This document shows, piece after piece, positions 1 to 12,010 of a DNA stretch of 64,000 bases (position 1 is its first letter; each line of letters begins with the position of its first letter). The stretch is from Talinum fruticosum (lineage: Eukaryota > Streptophyta > Magnoliopsida > Caryophyllales > Talinaceae), in the NCBI GenBank assembly GCA_021018815.1, contig JAITYX010000028.1:3675001-3739000 (forward strand), written 5' to 3'. Position numbers and translations under genes: made by a program. The notes under the pieces are model-generated. The model saw only the letters and a list, made by a program, of their open reading frames with translations, had not been told where the DNA came from and did no database searches.

Positions 1-527
1 TAATTAAGATAAATAAGTGCATAATTATCTCGAGTCCTAAAGGAGTGGAATTTTCCGAGTCTAATATCCACTATACTCAAATTCCATCGTAGTCGAGCCT
101 AGAAGTAAAGCAAGTCGGATAAATAACATCGAGTGGAAAGACTTGATCTAGACTCGCCAATGTTCAAACCAAGCATGCTAACTTAGAAAGATGAATTAAC
201 ATAGTAATTCAATCAAACTTAGATCATGAAGTCGAACCGAGTTTATGCATAATAGAACAAGTGTTTGAACATGCAATATATTCGAGTGTTGTCCGAGTGA
301 CTCGAACTATGTGTGAAATGATAAATAAGAATATGCTTTCGAGTCGGTTAGAATCAAAAGAGAACATATGCGATAGTTTCGTAACACTCAAAAAGATGTT
401 ATATCACTCGGAAAAGCTTATAAAACAGATAGAATGACTTTTAATCAAAACCTTATAAGAGATGAAGTCCTATACCCGATTCCTTTATGGAACTCGGAAT
501 GATGTATATGACAGGTCTAAGTCCTCA
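1..527 (-). repeat. 3' LTR of the minus-strand copia element (partial)
   Basis: This stretch matches 9482-10011 almost base for base with scattered substitutions and small indels. It ends in GTCCTCA followed by a pyrimidine run that is the polypurine tract on the minus strand. The other two thirds of the LTR lie left of the window. Confidence 0.88.
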
Positions 528-540
528 ATCTCCCCTTTTT
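528..540 (-). other. Polypurine tract of the copia element
   Basis: On the minus strand this reads AAAAAGGGGAGAT directly before the 3' LTR. The same tract precedes the LTR of the forward copy at 11998-12010. It is the expected plus-strand primer site for reverse transcription. Confidence 0.8.
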
Positions 541-980
541 GATGAAAGGCATTCCATACTTAGACGTAAACTTTGTTAGTGATATAGATCCGAGTTGTCA
601 TCCTTTCTCAAAGGATAAGCCGGAAAAACAAGATAGAATTGTGTAGAGAAAATACAGTGAATGAAACTTATATTCTATCGGAGCAAATAAGCTGAGATTG
701 CATAAAAAGAACTAAAGTATAAGAGCGAGAAAAGAATAACCGAGTATTAGAGCAATAGATAGAGTTGTCAAATCGGAGCAGAGAAAAAAATACCGAGCAA
801 GACATTAAAACTCGTAAATAATAAACTCGTAAATAATTGCTTTAAGTAGTAAACTCGGAGATATGTGCAACTCGGAAGGCGGATAGCAGGATTATTAATG
901 AAATTTCATTATAATTTAAACTAACGAGTTTACACAAAAGAGGATGAGAGAAACTCCCCTAAACAAGACAACAAATTTTT

Positions 981-2828
981 CTAACTATTCTCCCCTTGCC
1001 TTTCAAAGAAAAACAAAAAGAGGAAGAATGTATCAAGTAGATACGGATTTGATGTCCGGACAAAAAAATTAAGCAGAAAAAAATTAAGATGGAGGAGATA
1101 GAGCAGACTCGAGTCTAGGTTGGTGGACGAGCAGTGCGCCTTCGCCGATAAGATTTGGAAGATGTTGACGAGCGAGGCGAAGGCAAGCACCGAATCTCTC
1201 GGAATGGGCTCGGCTCTAAGTGGCTATCCCGTAACTAGGTCGTCCGGAGGCTTATCCTCCCGAAACTCCGGCTGACGGAGGGGTGTGCTCAGGCTGGCCA
1301 GCCGCTAACCGACCATAGTCAGCAGGGTCTTCCGACCCACTCGGACTACTCGTCTAAGCCGATCATTTTCGGTTGAGGTTCTAGAGCACTTGGGTCCTCT
1401 CGTTGCCGCTTATTGCTGGTTCTCGCGTCCTTCTCCCCTTCCTCAAATGGAGCTTCCTCACCGCAGGCTCCACTTCTTCTTCTTCTTCTCCTTCTTCTCC
1501 CCCTTCGGAGGAAGACTTGGCCGGACTCGAGGATTCTTCGGATGTGTCCGAGTCCATTGGATCCTAAGCCGCCTTGGAGCACCGTTCTCGAAGGAGCTCA
1601 ATCGCCTCCTCTCGCTCCTTAACCAGTGCCTTTATCTCGAGAAGCACGTCTTGCCGCTCTTGGATTTGGGATTGGGCAGTTTTCTAGTTAATGGTCATAG
1701 ATCGAAGGACAGTCTTGAATGACCGGAGGTCTTTGAACATAGTGGACACCGAGGAAAGCTTGTCCATGATAGCGGAGGCAAGGCGTAAGAAAGAATTCGA
1801 GAAACACCTGAGGTGGAAGCACCACCAGGTGGAGGAGGTAGAGAAAGAGTTGGCTGAGTCCGAGTCCGAGGCGGAGAAGGGGGCCTCGGCTCTAAGCTAT
1901 GGGCCTAGACACCCGGTTGGGTCTCCTGGTATCCATACCCAAGGAGTTCCTTTTTGCCAACGACAATGGCAGCCTCGAAACCGCGTTAGGATATGAGGAA
2001 AGAGGAACTTTGAATTGCTTGAATATGATGGTGAGAAGAGCCTCGAAAGGAAGTGGGGCGGTCTTCTTGTTCCGAGTCCGAGCGAGCACAACCGCCATCC
2101 GCTCGAGTATAGCGAGAAAGAGGTCTACTTTATAGCCCTCGAGAATATCGTAAAGAGCTTTGAGGTGCTTGGAGTTAGGGTTGTCCTTGCTAGAATGCCG
2201 AGAGAAGAAAGTCCTCATCAACGTAAAACACAAAAGGCGAGCTTCTTATTTGAGTTGAGTCACGGAGAAGTTTTTACATGACCCGGGAAACTCTTTGGCA
2301 TATTTCTCAAAGAATTCATCAAGCAACCTCGTTGAAAGGTATGGGGTTGTTGTTGAGGAAAAGAGAAGTGACTTTGAAGAGTCGGTGGAGAAGAGAAGTG
2401 TTGATGCAAACGGTTATGTTCCGAACTCCGGAGGTGAGGATACCCTTAGAGCTGGAAAGATTGGAATAGAACTTAGAAACGAGTTCGGGATAGATGAAAT
2501 CACTTAAACAGAGGGAATTGTAAACTTTTGTTGATTTGATATGGGCCAACCACGAGAACTTTGTGGTCGGGAAGAATTTGTCATCCAACGTTAGGTGTTG
2601 GATGACAAGAGGTTTTAAAGGAGTGGAGGGACCTTCCCGGCTTTTGGTACAAGGTTTCTTGGTGGCTGAACTAAGAAAGTCGGGGTAGGAACCCTTTTCG
2701 GCATGTTTAATGTGAAAAGAGAGAGAGAGATGAACTTTTAAAAGAGAGAGAAGGAGAGAAAGCTCTACAAGAGGGAGCGAAAGAAAATAAAATGAAAGAG
2801 TAGACGGAGAAAGAGCTGAAACCGACAA
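981..2828 (-). pseudogene. Extra ORF of copia element, downstream of pol (broken)
   Basis: Between pol and the 3' LTR the minus strand holds open segments at 2828-2319, 2233-1892, 1582-1346 and 1190-981 in different frames, as if one ORF had been broken by indels. The N-terminal part includes YPELVSKFYSNL and a later GV...RLFKVTSL pattern, like the plant 'putative transposon protein' (Transposase_32-type) domain. The middle part is hydrophobic and basic. The C-terminal part has a coiled-coil-like stretch, then acidic and Lys/Arg-rich low complexity. The forward copy at 10012-11223 carries the same protein, so it is a family feature and not a chance ORF. Its function is unknown, and the domain assignment is by eye. 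Confidence 0.55.
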
Positions 2829-3379
2829 AGCTTACTTAAGATGAACTTCACTTAGCTTGAGAGCGACAAGAGTTTCTTTAATTGTAGAGAGCTTGCTTCG
2901 AGTTGGAGTAAGTGCGAGAGTGAGAGTAAGGAGAGAGTAAAGTAACGAAATGAAGGAAAATAGATGCTATTTATAGAGGAATAATCATCCTTCGATATTC
3001 GTTCGACTCAGCCTTCTTCAACCGGCACCTCATACTCGGTGTGACTGTTCTGTTCTCCAACGGTTAGAATTCCAAGCAATTCTCTCAACGGCTAGTTGTC
3101 GATTGATGCGCACGAGAGACATAAAGAAAAAGAAAGGTTTTAAAAGAAATTTCGAAATTCTCTACTGATTTAGAGATGATTTCGAAGTTTAATGTCCAGC
3201 TTTCTCAAAGTCCGAGTCCGACTCAGCTTAAGTTTCGAGTGACTCGAAACAGCGAAACAACTAATAACTATCAACTCGAGTATCATTGGTTCAACTCGAA
3301 CTAATGGCTATTAAGGGAAGTAAGCACACAGCGCATAATCATACAAAGTAATTTTTAAAAAAACATAATTATGCATTAA
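2829..3379. other. Non-coding spacer between copia pol and extra ORF
   Basis: No coding segment is seen here. It lies inside the element, downstream of RNase H and upstream of the extra ORF on the minus strand, and probably holds its leader or splice region. Confidence 0.4.
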
Positions 3380-6300
3380 TCATGCCAAGCTCATTCCTAA
3401 TAAAACAAAACTGATCCTCACTAAGGGCTTAGTAAAGATATCAGCTAATTGAAGATTGGTAGGAATGAATTCAAGTTCAATATCACCCTTTTCAGAATGA
3501 TCTCTCGGAAAATGATACCCGACCTCAATATATTTAGTCTTTGAGTGTTGAACTGGATTCTTGGTGATGCTGATTGCACTTTGATTATCACACTTGATTG
3601 GAACAAATTTGAATGAAAGTCCAAGATTTTTCAAGTGTTTCTTTATCCATAAGATCTCGAGCACAAGCACGCTCCAGACTGCAATATACTCAGCTTCAAC
3701 AGCTTGATAAAGCTACTGAGTTTTGCTTCTTTGAGTGCCAAGATATCGTGGATTGACCTGAAACCGGCGAGCTCCTGAAGTGCTCTTTCTATTAACTTTG
3801 TATCCAAGCATAGTCAGCAATCGAGTATCCAAGTGAGAGTCGGTTCTAAGTCTCTAGAGTACCATAGACCTAAATTCCGAGTCTCTAGAGTACCATGGCG
3901 CCAAATTCCGAGTCCCCGCAAGATATCTCGAATATTCTCTTCACTCGTAGTAAGATGTGATTCTTTTGGATTAGCTTGAAATCTTGCACACGGACAAACA
4001 CTAAACATGATGTTTGGCCTACTGGAAGTAAGATAGAGCAATGATCCAATCATACCTCGGTACAGCTTTCGATCTACTACTTTACCTTTCTCATCCGAGT
4101 CCAGCTTTATGCTCGTCGCTCATAAGTGTTGCTGCATGTTTCGCATGTTGGAGTTTATACTTCTTCAGCAACTCCTTGGTATACTTTAATTGATGGACAT
4201 AGATGCCATCTTTGTCTTGCTTGATTTGTAGACCAAGGAAGAAATTGAGTTCTCCCATCATACTCATTTTGAAATTCCTGTCTCATTAACTCAGAAAAAT
4301 CTCAACATAGAATTTCATTAGTAGCTCCAAAAATTATGTCATCAAGATAGATCCGAGCAATAAAAAGTCTTTCCCCTTGGTTTTTATAAAAAGAGTTTTG
4401 TCAATCTGACCTCTTCGAAAATCGTTTTTAACCAAGAAATTTCTTAATCTTTCATACCAAGCTCTGGGAGCTTGTTTAAGACCATAGAGAGCTTTTTGCA
4501 ATTTGAAAACATGATTTGGAAATTCCGAGTTTTCAAATCTAGGGGTTGCTCAACATAGACTTCCTCTTCAATGAAACCATTGAGAAAAGCACGTTTAACA
4601 TCCATTTGATATAACTTGATATTCATTCTAGATGCAAATGTCAACAAGATTCTAATAGCTTCAATTCAGCTACAGGTGCAAAGGTTTCCCTACAATCAAT
4701 CCCTTCTTCTTGATTGTAACCTTGAGCCACAAGTCTAGCCTTATTTCCGACTACCAACCCACCTTCTTCCAGTTTGTTTCTGAAAACCCATTTAGTTCCC
4801 ATGATTGGGTAGTCGGAAGGTCGTTTGGTCGAGTCCGGACTTGGTTTCTTTCGAATTGATTGAGTTCCTCTTGTATGGCCTCTACCTATTCAGGTTCATT
4901 TAGGGCCTCTAGTGCATTTCTAGGTTCAGTTAATGATATGACTCTAGTGAATGCACATAGATTTTGAAGAGAGGAATAAGTTCTTACCCCACTTGTTGAT
5001 ATCGGATAATATGTTTTCTAGTGGGTGACTAGAAGCATACTTGAATGCTCTAACTGTTCTTTGGTTCACCAAATTTGTAGGTTGAATTGGTTGATCTTCG
5101 ATAGTACTGTTCCGAGTGAGCTTGTTCATCTAATTGACCTTCAACATTGTGAGCTGACTCTTGAGTTGTCTCATTCCGAGTCATGTTGTTCCGAGTCACT
5201 TTGTTACGAGTGACATTGATTTGATTATTAATGAGCTTATTTTCATCAAGATCATCATCTCTGCTGAGCTTCAGTGTCCGAGAATGTTGACTCACTTGGT
5301 TTGTCCTGTTCAATCTTATCAAACACAACGTGGATGCTTTCTTCCACTTCGTTAGTTCTTTTATTGAAAATACGATATGCTTTGCTATGAGATGAATAAC
5401 CAAGAAAAATACCTTCATCCGACCTAGCATCAAACTTGGTCAGATGATCCTTACCATTATTGTGAACGAAGCACTTACATCCAAAGGGTTTGAAGTATGA
5501 AATGTTAGGTTTCTTCCCTTTGTAGAGCTCGTATGGAGTTTTCTTCGATAAGGGTCCGATGAGGCATCTGTTCAATGTGTAGTTGCTTGTGTTAACCGCC
5601 TCAGCACAGTAAATAGTAGGGTAGATTAGGTTCAATCATCATTGTCCTAGCTATTTCTTCAAGAGCTCGGTTCTTCCTCTCCACCACTCCATTTTGTTGA
5701 GGAGTTTTTGCGCTGAAAAGTTGTGAGAGATGTCATTCTTGTCACAGTAACTCCGTAAATTTTGAGTAGTCAAACTCCCTTCCATGGTCGGTTGAATCCT
5801 CCGGATCCGAGTCCGAGACTCAACTTGGATTTTCCTGCAGAGCTTGCTGAACTCTTTGAATACTTCATTTTTGTGCTTAAGAAAACACACCCAAGTAAAT
5901 CGTGAGTAGTCATCAACAATAACAAGCACATATAATTTGCCTCCGAGACTCTTGACAGGATTTAACCACATAAATCCATATGCAACATTTCAAGCACCTT
6001 GGATGTGGAAATAGTTTTCAAATATTTGAAAGATGACTCGACTTGTTTCCCTTTTGTGCATACTTCACAAATTTTATCTTCCTTAAATGCACAGTTAGGC
6101 AAACCTCTAACTAAACCATAAGATGCAAGTTTCTTAATGGTATGCACGCTAACATGACCTAGTCTACGATGCCATGTCCATGAATCATCATGTAGAGATG
6201 CTTTTAAATAAGATAAATTCTAACTGGGGTCGAAAGAGGAATATTATAAGTGTTACCCGATCTCTTACCCGAGAGCTTGATTTCCTTAGTAACATCATCC

Positions 6301-6630
6301 GAGATATAACAATTGGTCCGAGTGAATCGTACCTCTTGACCTTTGTCACATAGTTGAGAGATGCTTGAGCGGATTGTATTTTAACCCTTTGACAAGGTAT
6401 ACTCGGGCTGACCAGATTGCTTCCTTTTCCAATCTTGCCTATCACAATTATCTTGCCTTTCGCTGTCATCTCTAAATGTGACTTTTCCTCCCTTGTACAC
6501 TTCTAACTCATAAAAGAGTCTTGAATTTCCCGACATGTGGTGTGAGCATCCACTGTCCACGTACCAATGCCCTTTTGTTCTTTTTCGAGCTACTTGCAAG
6601 TCGAAACAAACTAACCTTTCTCACTTCCTC
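3380..6630 (-). pseudogene. pol: Copia pol: protease, integrase, reverse transcriptase, RNase H (broken)
   Basis: Reading right to left: an aspartic protease site with WYVDSGCSHHM near 6560; GAG-pre-integrase with a paired-Cys segment (ICEVCTKGKQ) at 6147-5962; an integrase core with DDYSRFTWV near 5900 and the GCKCFVHNNGKD region at 5635-5255; reverse transcriptase with YQMDVKRAFLNG near 4600 and a Y-L-D-D catalytic box near 4345 where YVDD is usual; and RNase H with CDNQSAI near 3580 and ADIFTKPL near 3430. This is the diagnostic Ty1/copia order, with integrase before RT. Stops and frameshifts separate nearly every domain, so no functional polyprotein can be made. Confidence 0.92.
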
Positions 6631-7379
6631 TAACGAACCTAGTAACTCCCTTTACTCGTGGTCCTTTTCGAGGAAGTAGACTCTTGGGAACCCGCATTTG
6701 AATAACTATGGGTTTGGTCCGATTCTGAGTCTTTCTTTTAGAGAACTGAGTCTCGTGCCTCTTTCTTTTGACAAACTTTTCTTTTATACACTCGGTGGAG
6801 AAGGTTTTCTCCTGTAAGCTAGTCTAGGCTCGGTCTTCCTTTTATTCTTATGAATGGGACCGTGCTCAGCCTTCTTGAACTTCACGGTTCCGGAATCCTT
6901 TTGAAATGTTCCGAGTAGGAATGGGATTCCTCCTCTTTGTTAAAACCAAGACCTTCTTTTCTAAAGGAGACACATTGCGATCCTAAGAGCATATCAAGGT
7001 TTTTCTAATCTTGAGTAAATTTTAAAACAAGCTCTTGAAACTCGTTGAGCTTTTGCTTCGCTTGCTCGTTTTCTCTTCGAGTGACTCAAACTCGGCCTCA
7101 TTAGATTGAGCACTAGTCTTGAGTTCTCTTAGAGCAAGTCTCAGCTTTTCCAATTCATTTTTCAATAAGATGCTCTCGAAGTAATCGACTCAAGTCGTTC
7201 TTTAAACCGAGAAGAATCGAATTGGACTTTTCTTCCAAAGTAAAAATGTATTTGGCTAAATCAACTTTGGAGAATTTGAAGAAGTATTCAATTACCTCCC
7301 GAGGATTTGTTTCCTCACTGTCTCGAATGATCCGAGTTTGACTCGATTCGACTTCGAGTCCGAGAGTACCATCGGACAT
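6631..7379 (-). pseudogene. Copia gag-pol spacer, coiled-coil-like region (broken)
   Basis: On the minus strand this segment reads as charged, Glu/Lys/Leu-rich sequence (an example is KSNSILLGLKNDLSRLL) followed by a GLGFNK motif and a basic linker to the protease. This matches the spacer found between the zinc knuckle and protease of many plant copia polyproteins. Several stops interrupt it. Confidence 0.6.
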
Positions 7380-7479
7380 TTTGAATCATCTAAGTCCTCA
7401 TCATCTTCTAATGAGTCTTCATCACTCCAAGTGGCCATCATCGTCGTTTTCTTTCTGTCTCTTTTTCTTCTAGGACAGC

Positions 7480-8420
7480 TCTTTCACTATGTGTTCCGTG
7501 CTCGCCACATTCAAAACAGACCAGAGTTCTTAGTTAAGGATAACTTTGAAGGAGAAGAATGTTTACCTTTTCTATCCTTCTTGTATTTTTGTAGAATTTT
7601 TCTCTTGGCTTCTTATCCCATCTTTTGTGCTTCATCATTCTTTTGAAGCCTCCGGCGATAAGTGCCATGGGATCTTCTTCTAAGTCGGATGAACTCGGAC
7701 TTGCTTCTCTGTTTTCCGAGGCCTTTAGTGCAATGTTCCTTTTAGTGTTGACCTTTGCATCCTCCTCTTCCAGGTGGATCTCATGGGTGAGTAGCTTCGC
7801 AATGAGTTCGTCCGGCTTCAATAAGGATAGGTTCCGAGCCTCTTCGATGGCTGTCACCTTGGGACCCCATCTTCTCTTGGGTAGGCTTCTAAGTATCTTT
7901 CTGCACATTTCCTCGTGGGAAATCTTTCTACCCAAAGATTTGAGATTGTTGGTAATCTTATCGAAACGAATGAACATCCGAGTGATGTTGTCTTCCGGCT
8001 TCATCTTGAACAGACTCATACTTGTCAAGACATTGGCTTATCTTTGCTTGTTTGACCTGGCTTGTGCCTTCATAAGTGTTGACAAGCGTGTCCCACACTT
8101 TTTGGCCGTGTCACGAGCGGACACTCGGTTGTATTCCTCCGAGCCGATGGCGCACATCGGAATGTTCATCGCCTCGAAGTTCTTTCGAACTTCTCTGCTT
8201 CATCAATGGTATACTCGGACTTTGTTTTGGGCACGAGCCTTGTTTCTTTCGTCTTCATGGGAATGTAGTTTCCTTCTTGTATGATGTTCCAAACATCTTC
8301 GTCGTGCTCAAGCGTAAAGCATTCCATGAGGTTCTTCCAATGCACAAAATTTGATCCTTTGAACTTTGATGGTCCGCTCGAAGATCTTCCCTCATCGAAT
8401 TCTCCATTGTTCCGAGCCAT
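7480..8420 (-). pseudogene. gag: Copia gag (UBN2-like), frameshifted
   Basis: The ORF starts at 8420 with MARNNGEFDEG and continues through KFKGSNFVHWKNLMECF (8420-8166). After a frameshift it resumes at 8028-7534 with MKPEDNITRMFIRFDKITNNL and RKILRSLPKRRWGPKVTAIEEA, typical of the UBN2/Retrotran_gag families. Near 7500 a CX2C motif (CFECGEHG) marks a zinc knuckle, but the downstream His/Cys spacing is wrong, so it looks degenerate. It would form the particle shell and bind RNA. It starts just inside the primer binding site, as expected for gag. Confidence 0.85.
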
Positions 8421-8466
8421 TTTGATCTTTAAACCTTTGGATGGTTAGATACTTTTTGAAAGGCTA

Positions 8467-8478
8467 GGCTCGATACCA
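8467..8478 (-). other. Primer binding site (tRNA-iMet type)
   Basis: The minus strand reads TGGTATCGAGCC two bases after the end of the 5' LTR. This matches the usual plant copia primer site complementary to initiator tRNA-Met, with one change from TGGTATCAGAGC-like sites. Confidence 0.8.
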
Positions 8479-8480
8479 AT

Positions 8481-10011
8481 TGAAGGTTTGCTCTTGGAGA
8501 GACTAAGTCACCCTAAAGGGGGTGAATAGGGTGATGGGGAAATTTAAACAAGAAATGGAAGAATAAAACTAGAGATGACTTCGTGGAGAATCCGAGTCTT
8601 GATTGGACTCGAAAAGTGCTAACTCGGAAAGTTACGTGGAAACCCTCCTAGGGCGTAAAACCACGGTCGGTGCTAATCCAAGCACCAAGTCAAATCCACT
8701 ATTTTGAATCCACAAAATACAGTAGAAAGACTCAACCGAATTGCTCCCTTAGACAATTCCTTACAAGATTTTCCTAGACTCGTAAATTACCTTATCTTAT
8801 CTAGTACTTCCTAACTAAGGTAACCTTTATAGTTAGGGACAACCGAGCTGAGTTAACCCATATAGCTCGGTTAAGGGACTTTACTCGAAAGTAAGAATGA
8901 GTGTTTGTAAACTTATTACAACACCTTACAACTCGTAAAGATATTAAGTACGAGTTGGAGTTGGAAGTAGAAGATTGAGTATGAATACAATGACTTTTGC
9001 TTAGGTGCGTGTATTGACGGTTGATTCAGCAATCTTCAAGTCTTGAGAGTTGGCTTCTATTTATAGATAACCAAGCAGATTAGCCGTTGTGACTATCTTC
9101 CGACTAGAAGTCCTTTGTGACCGTTGCAATGGATTTTCCGAGTCACTCGTAAAATATTCGTTGAGGTGTAAACGTTGGGCAACGGCTCTTGACTCCATTG
9201 GAAGTCCCAATCCACCTGGTGGTTTCTGAAAAGTAGGGTGGAAACCACCGTTGAGCTTAGCGTTGCAGATTTCCAATTTTGGAAACGGACAACTCGACAC
9301 GTTGTCCGGTCTTCGGTCGAGGTAGAAAAAGCCTTGTCTGCTCGGTGATTTGACATCTTGAAACCGCTTACTTTGTATTTCAAAAATAGGATAGCGTCGT
9401 TTGAATATCCTACAAAAGTAAATTAATTTGGTTTTCAAAGTATAAAATACTTTGGTCTAAGATTAGAGACAGATAATAAGTTAATTAAGATAAATAAGTG
9501 CATAATTATTCGAGTCCTAAAGGAGTGGAATTTTCTAAGTCTAATATCCATTATACTCAAATTCCATCTTAGTGAGTCTAGAAGTAAAGCAAGTCGGATA
9601 AATAACATCGAGTGGAAAGACTTGATCTAGACTGCCAATGTTCAAACCAAGCATGCCGACTTAGAAAGATGAATTAACACAAGTAATGCAATCAAACTTA
9701 GATCATGAAGTCGGAACTAAGTTTATGCATAATAGAACAAGTGTTTGAACATGCAATATATCCGAGTGTTGTCCGAGTGACTCAAAACTCGTGTGTGAAA
9801 TGATAAACAAGAATATGCTTTCGAGTCAGTCAAAATGAAAAGAGAACATATACGATAGTTTCGTAACACTCGTAAAAGATGCTATATCACTCGTAAAAGC
9901 TTATAAAACAGTATAGAATGACTTTTAATCAAAACCTTATAAGAGATGAAGTCCTATACCTGATTCCTTTATGGAACTCGGAATGATGTATATGATAGGT
10001 CCGAGTCTTCA
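8481..10011 (-). repeat. 5' LTR of the minus-strand copia element (1531 bp)
   Basis: Bounded by TGAAGG at 8481 and CTTCA at 10011, it matches the reverse complement of the forward LTR at 12011-13541, which has the same length, and the partial LTR at 1-527. Short ORFs inside it are noise. Confidence 0.9.
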
Positions 10012-11223
10012 CGTTGGATGACAAATTCTTCCCGACCACAAAGTTTTCGTGGTTGGCTAATATAAAATTAATAGGGGTTTACAATTTTCTCTCGTTTCGG
10101 TGATTTCATATATCCGTAACTCGTTTCGAGTTCTATTCCAACCTCTCTAGCTCGAGGGTATCCTAACCTCTAGAGTTCAAAATGTTACAGCTCGCATCAA
10201 CACCTCTCTTCTCCACCGACTCTTTTAATTCACTTCTCTTTTCCTCAACAGCAACCCCATACCTTTCAACGAGGTTGCTGATGAATTCTTCAAAAATATG
10301 CCAAAGAGTTTCCTAGGTCACATAAAAATTCTCCGTGACTCAACTAAAGTCGAAGCTCGTCTTTTGTGTTTTTCGCCGATGAGGACTTTCTTCTCTCAAG
10401 CATTCAAGCAAGGAGAACCCTAACTCCAAGCATCTTAAAGCTCTTTGTGACACCCTTGAGGGCTACAAAGTAGACCTCTTTCCTGCTATAGTAGAGCAAA
10501 TGGCAACCGTGCTCGCTCAAACTCGAACAAAGAAGTCCACCCCACTACCTTTCTGGGCTCTCCTCACCCTCATATGCAAGCAATTCAAAGTTCCTCTTCC
10601 CTCGGATCCTAACACGGTTTCGAGGCTGCCATTGTCGTTGGCAAGAAAGAACTTCTCGGTTATCGATACCAAGAGACCCAACCGGGTGTCCGGGTCCATA
10701 GCTCGAACTTAGGCCTCCTTCTCCGCCTCGGACTCGGACTTAACCTACTCTCTCTCTACCTCCTCCACCTTAGGTGTCTCTCGATTCTCTCTTCTGCTTT
10801 GTCCACCGCCATCATGGACAAGCTTTCCTTGGTGTCCACGAATTTAAGGACACCCTCCGTTCATACAAGACTCGTCCTTCGACCTATGACCATCAATCAA
10901 AAGACCGCTCAATCCCAAATCCGAGAGCAGTAGGATGTGCTTCTTGAGCTGAAAGCACTCGTCAAGGAGAAAAAGGAGATGATTGAGGTCCTTCAAGAAA
11001 GATGCTCCAAGGTGGCTCAGGATCCGGTTGACTCGGATACATCCGAAGAATCCTCGAGTCCGGCCAAGTCCCCTCTGCAGGGGAAGATGAAGCAAAAGAA
11101 GAAGAAGAAGCGGAGCATGCGGCTGAGGCAGCTCCGTCTGAGGAAAAAGAAGAAGGGAGAAGGAAGCGAAACCGGAGTCGAAGTAGCCGAGGGCCAAGGT
11201 GCTCCAAAACCCCTACCGAAGTG
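10012..11223 (+). pseudogene. Extra ORF of the second copia element (broken)
   Basis: Segments across the three + frames reproduce the extra ORF of the first element: the LDDKFFPTTKFSWLA start, the INTSLLHRLF region near 10190, MATVLAQTRTKKSTPLPF at 10500-10712, and a coiled-coil plus Lys-rich tail at 10937-11224 (LLELKALVKEKKEMIEVL). Stops and frameshifts break it. Comparing the two copies shows a shared protein of probably more than 400 residues. Its function is unknown. Confidence 0.6.
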
Positions 11224-11997
11224 ATCAGCTCGGACACTAGTCCGAGTGGATCGGACGACCCTACCGACCATGGTCGGTCAGGCGCGAGCCAGCACCTCCC
11301 TCGGTCGAGTTCCGGGAGGATGCACCTCCGGACGACTTAGTTCCGGGTCGCCCACTCAAAGCCGATCCCATTCCGGAGATACCAGTGTTGCCCCCGCCTC
11401 GTTCGTCTACATCTTCCGGATCTTATCGGCGAAGGCGCACCGCACGTCCACCGACCTCGACTCGGATCGCTCCCTCCCCTCCATCTTAGAAATTTCTTTT
11501 CTTTTTTTTTTTCCGGACATACAAATCTGTATCTCCTTGATACATTCTTCCTCTTTTGTTTTCGCTGAAAGGTAAGGGGGAGAATAGTTAGAATAATTTG
11601 TCGTCTTGTTTAGGGAAGTTTCTCTCACCCTCTTTTGTGTAAATACTTAGTTTAAACTGTAATGAAATTTTAGTTTAATGTTTATTGCCTTCGAGTATCA
11701 ATTATTTCGAGTTTATTATTTCGAGTTTCAATTTCTTGCTCAGCAATTTTTCTTTGCTCCGATTCGACAATTCAGCCTATCATTGCTTTGTTCCTCGCTA
11801 ATTTTTTTTAGCTCCGATACTTCAGTATTTTTTAAATGCAATATAAGCTTATTTACTCGATAGAATATAAGTTTCAATCATTGTATCTACTCTATACAAT
11901 TCTATCATGTTTTTCCGACTTATTCTTGAGAAAAGGATGAAAAACCGCATTTATATCACTAACAAAGTTTCTATCTAAGTATGGAATGTCTTTCATC
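11224..11997. other. Copia 3' untranslated stretch before the LTR
   Basis: This matches the reverse complement of about 541-1340 of the first element. It contains Ser/Arg-rich open segments likely belonging to the tail of the extra ORF and then AT-rich sequence. No separate gene is seen. Confidence 0.5.
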
Positions 11998-12010
11998 AAA
12001 AAGGGGAGAT
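11998..12010 (+). other. Polypurine tract of the second copia element
   Basis: AAAAAGGGGAGAT lies immediately before the LTR start TGAAG at 12011, identical to the tract of the minus-strand copy. Confidence 0.8.

Larger units (their letters stand above)
1..10011 (-). mobile_element. Ty1/copia LTR retrotransposon, minus strand, left LTR cut by window edge
   Basis: Two matching LTRs (1-527 and 8481-10011) flank gag and pol remnants read on the minus strand in copia order: gag, protease, integrase, reverse transcriptase, RNase H. The LTR ends are TGAAG/CTTCA, a tRNA-iMet type primer binding site lies next to the right LTR, and a polypurine tract lies next to the left LTR. The right LTR is 1531 bp, so about 1 kb of the left LTR is off the window and the element is roughly 11 kb. 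Long LTRs, a UBN2-like gag and an extra ORF between pol and the 3' LTR suggest the Sirevirus side of copia (inference). Pol is broken by many frameshifts, so it cannot move on its own. It sits inside another copy of the same family; the right-hand target duplication would be CGTTG at 10012. Confidence 0.9.

Noticed and set aside
7625..8284. 219-codon ORF on the + strand
   Set aside because: It is the antisense shadow of copia gag; the opposite strand has clear UBN2-like motifs.
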